23,683 nucleotides of DNA from a virus, in the IMG/VR virus record IMGVR_UViG_3300010885_010803, positions 1-23,683 of that record; one strand, 5' to 3'. This document shows, in pieces, positions 10,101 to 17,248 of this stretch. A model generated the notes under the pieces. It did no database searches. It saw only the letters and a list, made by a program, of their open reading frames with translations, and was not told the origin of the DNA. The first letter of the stretch is position 1. Each line of letters begins with the position of its first letter. Made by a program: the position numbers and the translations under genes.

Positions 10101-13100
10101 GCCGCATTGAAAATGGGGATCGGGTTGAAACCAAAGCACAATTGCGCTCTTTTGCAAATAAATTGGTGAAAGACTATGTACTTGACGACATCAGCGACAT
10201 CGAAGCGGCCCTAAGCGACCGTGAAATGCCCGCTGAAGACGTGCTAGACCTTATAAGTGAAACGCTAGACGAGGCTAGAGATACCGCAATAGAAGAGCGC
10301 GTTTCGGAACTGCGATTGGATCGAGCGCCCGCTGCCGCGCCTAAGCCCGCTGCCGCGCCCAAAGCGCCTAAGCCCGCTGCCGCGCCCAAAGCGCCTACGC
10401 AAAAAGAAGTAAATGAGACGCTAAAGAAATCTCACGCGGAGGTTATTGCAGCGCTCCCGGACCTTATCGCTCGGGCAAAAAATGGTGGAGATCCGGCCAC
10501 CGCCAATAAACTGTTTACGTTGTTAGCTTTACTGCCTGAATTTAATCTAACTCCTGACTTTTCGGTAGCAAAAATATACAACGGAGATTTTGTTAAGGGC
10601 GGAGTTGGACTGCTGGAAAGTAATGCCGATGCACAAGCAGCAATGACTGCTAACGATGCGCCACAATTTGTAAAAATATTCAAAGAAGTTAAAAAACAAT
10701 CCGATGCTACGACTACTGATGATTCTGAAGAAACGTCTGAATCTATTTCTGACGATCCCCCCGATGAAGAAACTGGAGCTGCAAAACGCCGTGAAAAATA
10801 TTCTTATGTAAGCGGGGTTAAGAAAATACAAGCCGGGTTAAAACAGCTATCAAATTACCATGAAGGAAGTGGTGGTAACCCTCATACGGCTGAGTCTTTA
10901 GAAAAAGTAGAGCAGTTATCAGCAGCTCTGATGGCTACACACAATCCGTGGTGGACAGACCCAACGGATTCAGATCTTGTACGGCTTGAAATTTTTAACA
11001 GTCTAGACCCAAAAGATTCATTTGCAGATCGATTAGCCACCACAGACCTGACAGCACCAACTAATGGCCCAAAAATTATAGCCGAAATAGGCAAGCTATC
11101 AGCTACGGATAGAGCACGTAAATATTTTAAAGCGTGGGCAAAGTTTACAAACAGCCGGATACGGTACGAAGCAGAAAAAGCAAAGAATACGTATAAAGCC
11201 ATACAGAAGGTTCTGTCCTCCGAGGAAGCTATAAATGTATTAGCCCACGATATTGTGGTTGGGGATAAATACTTAACACTTCCCCGGGTTGGAAAAACTG
11301 CTACTAGCATGGCAATACTAGAGTTATTTACGGAAGGTAAATTGTTTGCCGAAGTAGCGGGATTTATAGACTACAAACTGGGTTTGAGGCAGTCGCTAAG
11401 AAAACAAAACTCCAAAGAAGCCGAGGCCGAACGGGTACAAATATTCAATCCTTCTGTTAAAGAGAACGTTAAATTATTTGTAGAATACCTAAATAGTATC
11501 GGGTATTTTTCTAAACCAAATACATACGGGGACATACCTGCCGTAAGCAGTAAAACTACAAAAGAAACTCCACTAATTAGCTCGAATAATAATATTTTAG
11601 GCGAACAAAAAGAAGCGTATGGAACGGATATTGCAAAAAATGTTAAGTGGTGGAATGAGGGTGAGGGCCTTAATGATACCGACTTATTACGATTTGCTGG
11701 ATTAAGGTATACCGGCGGACAATATGGTGTAGATTATTACAATCTATTGTCGGACGAAGAACAGCAAACTGTACGTGATAAGTTGGCCGATGAACTTTTT
11801 TACTACACCGATATAGACAAATCTACACGGGTAACCGGACTAAAAGCTGATTTAGAAAAAGAAGCCAAAGCGGAAGAAGTATTTACTGACTTCAAAAAAC
11901 AAAAGCCAGTCCAAACAAAAAGAGAACTAGAGGCCGAACGCGAGCTAACAGGGGCGGGTAAAGAAACCCCCGACTTTACTGACTGGGCGGAAACCAGAGA
12001 CGGGTTATTATCCACTATTTCCGAGGGCGAAGAAAAGATAACCGACCTTTTAAAATCCGTGGCTTCTATTATAGATGATAACAAGCCCGAAAATATGTCC
12101 GACGCTGCGGCTAAAATATCTGAAATATACAAAACCATAAACTTAATAACCGCCGCAGCAGATCAGCATGATAACAGCCCGCTATTGCCAAATAACGCTA
12201 AATTAATTTTAGCTGATGTTGAGAAATTAGGTAATGACGTATACAACAAACTTAGACAATTAAAAATATCTAAAGTAACGGCATCTATTTCTTCAGTGGA
12301 TAGTGTCGTAGCCGAAATCCAAGCAATTTTTCGTAACTACAGTTTGTTTGCCCCAGATGGTAGTGGGATTAACGGAAATCCTATGCAGGTACGGGATCAC
12401 TTTGTAGAGGGGGATTTTACGCCAAAAGCAGGCACAGACCCCACTAAAGTTAGAGGTGTATTAATCAAATCGGCTATTGGGCCAGTTAAAATATTGTTGT
12501 ACGCCAACAATATAGCTCCCGGGGATGCCCTGTCTATCGTTATGCACGAAGTGGGGGATCACTACGGCCTTGAACATATTTTAACTACTAAACAATTTAA
12601 TATTTTAGTAGACGCTATAAATGGTTGGGCGGACGAAAATAGTAACACAGTAGAATCTAAACTTGCTCGACAAACTAGAGACCGAGTAAACGACCCTAAA
12701 CGAAACATCCCGGAGAGTAAGAAACCCGGCGAATTACTCGCGTATTTTACTGAATATGCTATAAGCGAATATGGGTACGTCCCCACCGCGATGAAATCGT
12801 CTTCACGGTACGGGCCACTACGTCAATTCCTACAAAAAGTATTTGACGGAATTAATAATTTTATAACCAGATTTTTAACCGGAGACGATGCCGCAACAAC
12901 ACGGGCTAAAAAATTGTACGGGGAAGTCCCGGACACCGCCGCGCAAAAATTAAACGAGTATCAAGCACGAACGATTGCGGAAAAAGCCAAAGCCGCAAAA
13001 GACAACGCGGCTGAAGCCGAACTACGTTACGCCGCCCTACGCAAGGCAGCTTCAACCGCTACGGAAGCAGCGCACGACGCACATATTGCGGCGTTTGGGA

Positions 13101-16100
13101 AAAACGCGGGAAATATAGCTGAGTCTGAAAAAGCATGGAAAAAATATGTGCAAGCGGTTGAGGGTTACAACAAGGCGATTAAGCTAGATTTGCCGATATA
13201 CTCGCTGCTGCTTGCTACTATCTCATTGGACGTACAAAAAGCGTGGAGTAAATTTGCGGAAGCGGCGGAAAGGACAATGGTCCGGGCTCCTAGCAACGTC
13301 AAAATTACGGAGGCTCAACAAAAAGTACGAGTGGCATTAGATAAAGCTACCGCAGCGGTAAAAGAAGAAGCGCGAGGCGAAGGAATTTCCATTCAGAATA
13401 TAGTGGATTTGGCCTATGGTGCCGCACATCAAATTTTAGACCGTACTGGTAGAAAATCTACTTTTGACATTAATAATACTGCGGCGCAAAAAAACCAAAT
13501 ACGGCAAGTGACTGCTCTCATAGCCAATACTTCGCCAGACAAATTGGAGGAATTAGATAGGCTCCGCGCTACCCTTGCACGGCTGACAGCGCCATCCTAT
13601 GCGGAACTTTGGCGCAGAAAACAAGACGCATACGCCGCGTTCCAAGCTAATATGAAATACTGGAAATCCCTACCGACCGATAGTCCGTTTCTAGATAAGT
13701 CTGGTGCCCAGTTTACAGAGCTTCTTGCTGAATACGAGATGGCAAAAACAAACTTATTGGAGTCGTACGGGATAGGTAACTACGCAACCGATATAAGCCC
13801 AATTGAAGAGGACCAGCTAACCGACCAAGAAAAAGAAATAGCCGCCAAAGATCCAGCCGATAGGTCACTTTATCAACTTCGTAGAAAAATTAAACGGAAA
13901 AAAACAGATTCTTCCGACAAGACCAGCGGGACATATGCGCAATTAAAAAACCGAAGGATGGAAGCAGAAAGGCAGCTTTTTGCAAGATTGGGATACGTCG
14001 TGGGAGAAGAAGAAGAATCCCAGACGGGAAGGGCGCTATCCGATAAGAATGCGGCGGCACTGTTGGATTATGATGCCAATCGCACATCCGTCCCTGATGG
14101 CCCGTATAAAAGAGGTAAAACAAGTCAAGACTATTCCCCGGACGACCAAGAGACGATGGAGTCTATCGGCGATACCCTCCGAGCGACACCAGAGTGGGGC
14201 GGGCGGGTTGTTGAAAACGCTAGGAATATTATGTCCTTAGCGCCGTCAAAGTTAGCAGATATGTTTGGGTCGTCTATGACTGTGCTACAGCTTAGGGATA
14301 CCGTATCTGACAAGCCGGAGCTGTATGACTCGTTATTGCGGCTATGGAATACGGTCGGTAATAGTGGCGCACTAGAAGCTAGAATGCGTAAAGAATTAGC
14401 CAAACTGCATACTAGACTAACTAAAAACTACAAAACTCTTACTAAAGCCGAGCAGACAGAATTAAATGAATTGGGTCCGTTGCTGTCTATAAACAGCGTT
14501 AATCCGGACACGAACACTACGCATCCACTGGCTATTAGATTTAATTCTTTATCGGCAATCGCGCAGGATATTTATAGAGAAGTAAGAGAATTTTATAAAG
14601 AAATAGGAGATAAATACCTAGATGTTATAGACATTTTGTTAGACGACGACTCCTCCACGGCGGCTAAACTGCGCGCCCAGTTGATGTCTAAAAGATTACC
14701 AGAATATCTTCCTCTAAATCGCGAAGGGGACTTCTGGGTTCGCTACAAAGTGTACAACGCCGATGGGACTATATCCGCTGACGAATACAAAGAATCAGAC
14801 CTTACCCCCCGAGAAAGAGACCTTACGATTAAGGAGTTGGATAGGTTGACAGGTACCGTCGTGGTACCGGGATCAGTTCACCCGTACATGCTGGCCGACG
14901 CCTTAGAAAAATCAGGGATGTCGAGCACGGAGCCGTTTGCCAAAATATTGGACGCCATGCGGGCTATCAATCCTGAAACCGGCAAAGCAAAAGTGCCGTC
15001 GGACGTCATACAGCAGGTGTACCGGATTTACATGGACACCTTTCCGGCTAAATCCATCCGTAACCAGTTCCGTAAGCGCAGCGGTACTCCCGGATACCAA
15101 AAAGATATGCTGCATGTGCTAACCGTTACAGGGCCTCGACTTATTCGGGGGCTTGTGAATATGGAAAAAACAAAGCAACTGGATGACATATACGACAGCA
15201 TAAACAAATATGCCACAGAAAATGGCGAAATAACGGATGAAAGAACCCGCGTAGTATTGCGGAGTATTGCAAGCAATAAAGAATTTGTCCGTAGTCCGCA
15301 CGTGGGCAGGGCGATGGCAGCGGTTGGACAAATAAGCTATTTCCAATACATCCTAGGCAATATCGGTACTGCGCTCATGAATACCATGACGCTGCCGGTG
15401 ATTGTTCAGGGGGGGCTTGGGGGTGAGTACGGCCACGGCAAAGCCTCCGACGCGATGGCAACCGCTATGCGCATGTGTTTCACCGGTGGTCAAGATGACA
15501 ACACCGAAATGAAAGTAGTGGGGACCAATAAGAGTCTGGGGGATAAAACTTTTTACGGTGACAAAGCCAAAGCCAACCAAGCGTTCCCTCAGAAATTCAT
15601 AGATCTCTTCCACGCTGCGGAAAATGTACAGGTCATAGGGCGATCGGTCGGGCAAGATCTGGCGGTAAAGAAAAATGCCGGTAAGCTGGACGACGCGGCG
15701 GTGTGGCCCACCATAAAAGCGCACCTTGGGTGGGTGTTCCAGAACTCGGAGCGGTTTAATCGTGAAGTGACGCTCTTAGCGTCGTACATGCTGGCAACGG
15801 ATTCTGGCATGTCGCACGAAAATGCTATCCAACGCGCAATTGCAGATACGGAAAAATACAACGGTAGCGCATCCGCAGAACTTGGACCACAGGCGTTCCA
15901 AAAAGGTATAGGCCGCATAATCGGTACCTTCAAACGCTACCCGCTAAATATGATGCACTTGCAGGCCAAATTATTTAAGACGGCATTTAAGGACGCATCA
16001 AGAGAAGTTCAAAATTTAGCCAGAAGTCAGTTAATCTCCACCGTCGTGTTGTCTGGAATGGTGTCCGGCCTAAATGGCGTGCCGTTAATGGGCGCAATAA

Positions 16101-16906
16101 CGTTCTTTATCCATCTCGTTAGTGGTATTTTTGGAGACGACGACGAGCCGCTGGACCCGATAGATGAGATGAACGCCGCGTTATCCCCAATGGTTACCAA
16201 CGGAGTCGTTGGCGCTATGACGGGCATATCTCTCTCCCGCGCCGGGCTGAGTAATTTAGTGTGGAGGGATAACCCCGGTAAAGTGGAGAAGGTTGGGGTG
16301 GTTAGATACGCTATGGAAACGTTGTTAGGACCTATTGCTTCTATCGCATTGGACGTAGAAAAAGCGGCTAATAAATTTAACGAAGGGAAAATAGGAGAAG
16401 CCCTAACTCTTTTAGCCCCAACATTTATGCGAAATATAGCTAAAGGCGTGGGCGCGGGGGTAAATGGCATTAAAAACTCTAGCGGAATTTTATTGTCTGA
16501 TGTAAACGTAGCAGAAGCGTTGATGATGTCAGCGGGTATTACTCCGTTCCGTATACAGCAAATATACGATACTCGCGCGCGTATGTCGGCGGCAGAAAAA
16601 TCCCTGACGAATCGTCGGAAAGCCATCCTTGCTATGTTTGAAGCGGCCCGTAATTCCAAAGACCCTGAGGATTTAGCCGACGCGCGGGAAGCGCAGACTA
16701 ATTGGAACGCTACGCAACGTAAGAATAGCGCAAAAGGAAAGCAGTACGGTAAACCGATTACCGAAGATTCTATTGAAAAATCCCGCAACGCTTTTGGAAC
16801 TAGCCGAGAAAACCAACTCCTTGGCGTTCCGATGGCACGCGGTAAAATTCAGCAGATGAGAGAGTACTACGGTATTAAAAACCCTCCTACCCCAGCCTAC
16901 CCATAA
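7133..16906 (+). CDS. Giant phage polyvalent-type protein with zincin motif and PLxRFG-like region, 3257 aa
   Basis: The ATG directly follows the previous TAA, with GGGAG seven bases upstream. Visible parts in order: a Pro-Ala linker (about 37-46); Gly/Ala-rich hydrophobic segments (about 120-215) and an EGLTEGAQEA pattern near 280; coiled coils (about 345-440 and 670-760); a second Pro-Ala linker (1064-1089); an unrecognised stretch (about 1200-1600); a metallopeptidase-like motif MHEVGDHYGLEH (1804-1815) with a possible third ligand in GELLAYFTE (E1867); Ala-rich helices (about 1910-2100); a PLxRFG-type element reading PLNREGDFWV from 2527 (Phe replaced by Glu); a conserved-looking block to about 2960 containing NSERFNREVTLLASY and FKRYPLNMMHLQ; a hydrophobic segment (2966-3005); and a C-terminus resembling LPD38. 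Such polyvalent proteins are thought to be injected with DNA to act on the host. No N4 RNA polymerase motifs are seen. Confidence 0.85.
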   Translation: MLATLRNKAGDVVAQLEVPEGASKYDILNQYYQSQIPAAPAAPAAPTETPGLMSTALSGFSRGMSQTGILAFNVVPAMIADAMGRKDVAETKLKAAADAQAELERTNPHQVQSYKDVNFSNFGRYGAERLGEGLASMVPSLVTGGVGAKLGAMAAGRYAATRAAALIGPSLPGAAALQVAKAGASGAATGALAGAFTGSYAQNLPEVYQNIYTATGKTALGAAAVTSVLSAALDSIIPAKILSAPVKREVIKKLMLTSGTSPGFIKTVLKHAGLDAGIEGLTEGAQEALSITAERISGEKNGMWGTPEFERIMESSLSGALPGAGVGAVGGVRHGLENKSIQREIADDKTTAEITAKESARSAALPAEIQDLEDQIAALQGPAATSAVDKIALRKAEIALAAAQAEFKRLQVPFAQRAAHDLAERKRIDRATQQAKDAAAQTKVDEEIPPGTFDAVLQELVKPLPRGEQKAAKNRILNGVKNSVDISGTKLPKITMKSEVTPAHAKHLRNSLIGFDPQGTSTAHDTLGQFIKIFLGESNNEAGEDTIATYNQTVSDFITQQATQAADKAEASRINGLKNDIRKDEYLALDLEKDPDARKKYLAKVRENNRPDLVSHAAVADTIADATTFAETNFPGDTDFRDELIHSKLDELDQSNKIYKNAVNNSAWATSQRAAAARLAADAAAEKVRLKAAADQKRIDDRAEVKETRAKNKAINDAERLRKQTIRDTEREEKSAKRVAEALVKAQNAQTTKDQNIANNLLRMTPVEDVVNTYKRQDSDKAGLRATYGTADGIWKTTPYKISIFNARVDAHEAALADPNTDNAEYQSLMAAAEANPKVKPQLIAAAHATPHGTAMAETLAGVRNGTITDLHPLLMEAQPEALEKLTRALGHSVTNPLSPAFLNATRKRDVGHLIEIAQAKNDPAAMKKLQETYGAPKGSSEEIRGIVGRLVPAPAAAPDPNPDEDADEDALTEQAKIDVDAGPIGDALRRIENGDRVETKAQLRSFANKLVKDYVLDDISDIEAALSDREMPAEDVLDLISETLDEARDTAIEERVSELRLDRAPAAAPKPAAAPKAPKPAAAPKAPTQKEVNETLKKSHAEVIAALPDLIARAKNGGDPATANKLFTLLALLPEFNLTPDFSVAKIYNGDFVKGGVGLLESNADAQAAMTANDAPQFVKIFKEVKKQSDATTTDDSEETSESISDDPPDEETGAAKRREKYSYVSGVKKIQAGLKQLSNYHEGSGGNPHTAESLEKVEQLSAALMATHNPWWTDPTDSDLVRLEIFNSLDPKDSFADRLATTDLTAPTNGPKIIAEIGKLSATDRARKYFKAWAKFTNSRIRYEAEKAKNTYKAIQKVLSSEEAINVLAHDIVVGDKYLTLPRVGKTATSMAILELFTEGKLFAEVAGFIDYKLGLRQSLRKQNSKEAEAERVQIFNPSVKENVKLFVEYLNSIGYFSKPNTYGDIPAVSSKTTKETPLISSNNNILGEQKEAYGTDIAKNVKWWNEGEGLNDTDLLRFAGLRYTGGQYGVDYYNLLSDEEQQTVRDKLADELFYYTDIDKSTRVTGLKADLEKEAKAEEVFTDFKKQKPVQTKRELEAERELTGAGKETPDFTDWAETRDGLLSTISEGEEKITDLLKSVASIIDDNKPENMSDAAAKISEIYKTINLITAAADQHDNSPLLPNNAKLILADVEKLGNDVYNKLRQLKISKVTASISSVDSVVAEIQAIFRNYSLFAPDGSGINGNPMQVRDHFVEGDFTPKAGTDPTKVRGVLIKSAIGPVKILLYANNIAPGDALSIVMHEVGDHYGLEHILTTKQFNILVDAINGWADENSNTVESKLARQTRDRVNDPKRNIPESKKPGELLAYFTEYAISEYGYVPTAMKSSSRYGPLRQFLQKVFDGINNFITRFLTGDDAATTRAKKLYGEVPDTAAQKLNEYQARTIAEKAKAAKDNAAEAELRYAALRKAASTATEAAHDAHIAAFGKNAGNIAESEKAWKKYVQAVEGYNKAIKLDLPIYSLLLATISLDVQKAWSKFAEAAERTMVRAPSNVKITEAQQKVRVALDKATAAVKEEARGEGISIQNIVDLAYGAAHQILDRTGRKSTFDINNTAAQKNQIRQVTALIANTSPDKLEELDRLRATLARLTAPSYAELWRRKQDAYAAFQANMKYWKSLPTDSPFLDKSGAQFTELLAEYEMAKTNLLESYGIGNYATDISPIEEDQLTDQEKEIAAKDPADRSLYQLRRKIKRKKTDSSDKTSGTYAQLKNRRMEAERQLFARLGYVVGEEEESQTGRALSDKNAAALLDYDANRTSVPDGPYKRGKTSQDYSPDDQETMESIGDTLRATPEWGGRVVENARNIMSLAPSKLADMFGSSMTVLQLRDTVSDKPELYDSLLRLWNTVGNSGALEARMRKELAKLHTRLTKNYKTLTKAEQTELNELGPLLSINSVNPDTNTTHPLAIRFNSLSAIAQDIYREVREFYKEIGDKYLDVIDILLDDDSSTAAKLRAQLMSKRLPEYLPLNREGDFWVRYKVYNADGTISADEYKESDLTPRERDLTIKELDRLTGTVVVPGSVHPYMLADALEKSGMSSTEPFAKILDAMRAINPETGKAKVPSDVIQQVYRIYMDTFPAKSIRNQFRKRSGTPGYQKDMLHVLTVTGPRLIRGLVNMEKTKQLDDIYDSINKYATENGEITDERTRVVLRSIASNKEFVRSPHVGRAMAAVGQISYFQYILGNIGTALMNTMTLPVIVQGGLGGEYGHGKASDAMATAMRMCFTGGQDDNTEMKVVGTNKSLGDKTFYGDKAKANQAFPQKFIDLFHAAENVQVIGRSVGQDLAVKKNAGKLDDAAVWPTIKAHLGWVFQNSERFNREVTLLASYMLATDSGMSHENAIQRAIADTEKYNGSASAELGPQAFQKGIGRIIGTFKRYPLNMMHLQAKLFKTAFKDASREVQNLARSQLISTVVLSGMVSGLNGVPLMGAITFFIHLVSGIFGDDDEPLDPIDEMNAALSPMVTNGVVGAMTGISLSRAGLSNLVWRDNPGKVEKVGVVRYAMETLLGPIASIALDVEKAANKFNEGKIGEALTLLAPTFMRNIAKGVGAGVNGIKNSSGILLSDVNVAEALMMSAGITPFRIQQIYDTRARMSAAEKSLTNRRKAILAMFEAARNSKDPEDLADAREAQTNWNATQRKNSAKGKQYGKPITEDSIEKSRNAFGTSRENQLLGVPMARGKIQQMREYYGIKNPPTPAYP
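10325..10396 (+). repeat. 27-bp tandem repeat encoding a Pro-Ala-Lys linker
   Basis: Two perfect 27-bp copies (10343-10369 and 10370-10396) follow a partial copy from 10325. They encode KPAAAPKAP repeats within the giant protein. The low-complexity, positively charged linker separates an acidic helical segment from the following domain and probably acts as a flexible spacer. Confidence 0.9.
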
Positions 16907-16940
16907 AAAAAAACCCCACCTCGGTTTCCCGGGGTGGGGT
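16905..16940 (-). terminator. Intrinsic terminator for the leftward (minus-strand) operon
   Basis: ACCCCACC (16913-16920) pairs perfectly with GGTGGGGT (16933-16940). CGG/CCG (16922-16924 with 16929-16931) extends the stem around a four-base loop. Read leftward, the hairpin is followed by nine U residues (complement of A at 16905-16913), the classical Rho-independent form. Read rightward, the sequence after the stem is AAGAACAC with no U tract. It should therefore stop replication-operon transcripts, which end at 17006, just before they run antisense into the giant virion gene. Confidence 0.85.
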
Positions 16941-16970
16941 AAGAACACAGACAATGCGTTGATCGGTGAT

Positions 16971-16990
16971 GATACGCGGTGATACGGGGT
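16971..16990. repeat. 10-bp tandem repeat in the convergent junction
   Basis: GATACGCGGT and GATACGGGGT lie back to back. They are flanked by a degenerate earlier copy (GATCGGTGAT, 16961-16970) and a trailing GAC. This is in the roughly 65-base non-coding stretch between the terminator and the stop of the last minus-strand gene. No other feature is visible here. It could be a protein-binding site or chance low complexity. Confidence 0.4.
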
Positions 16991-17005
16991 GACACAACTA
17001 GGGCG

Positions 17006-17248
17006 CTATTCCCACCACCCCTTGCGCCGGTAGGTAAAATACAGGGGGCGAACCCGCCACACCCGTATGCCCCGCACAGAATCTTCCACAGCCAACAGAA
17101 TCTTGATGACGTACTTTCGTTTCTCGCACTCCGCGCGCACGACTCTGGTGGCGGTCTCCACATCCAAGCACGGGATAAAAAACGACGCCCCGAAAGTGAA
17201 TTTCCGCCACTTCACGACAAAGTCCAGCGTGTGGATAACCATCCCCAC
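17006..17248 (-). CDS. Small basic phage protein of unknown function, 80 aa (GTG or ATG start)
   Basis: This is the last gene of the leftward block. A GTG start at 17248 shares one base with the primase-helicase TAG stop, and an ATG lies two codons in, at 17242 (78 aa). No strong ribosome binding site is seen, so coupled translation is likely. The sequence FTFGASFFIPCLD, then a helix (TATRVVRAECEKRK), then KILLAVED-x-GIRVWRV fits a compact beta-alpha-beta domain. It resembles a family of short proteins common in tailed phages of environmental bacteria, for which I know no function. The C-terminus is basic and aromatic (YFTYRRKGWWE). Competing frames here on both strands lack family-like features. 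Confidence 0.7.
   Translation of the reverse strand: MGMVIHTLDFVVKWRKFTFGASFFIPCLDVETATRVVRAECEKRKYVIKILLAVEDSVRGIRVWRVRPLYFTYRRKGWWE

Noticed and set aside
16027-16788. Antisense open frame of 253 codons inside the 3' end of the giant gene
   Set aside because: It lies fully opposite a convincing coding region, is Ser/Pro/Ile-rich as expected from a reversed frame, and has no family-like motif.
7133-16906. N4-type virion RNA polymerase, suggested by the roughly 3.3-3.5 kb-residue size
   Set aside because: No T7/N4-like polymerase motifs were found. The zincin, PLxRFG-like and LPD38-like parts point to a polyvalent protein.
7133-16906. Tape measure protein of a long-tailed phage
   Set aside because: No tail assembly chaperone pair precedes it, and the domain content differs from tape measures.
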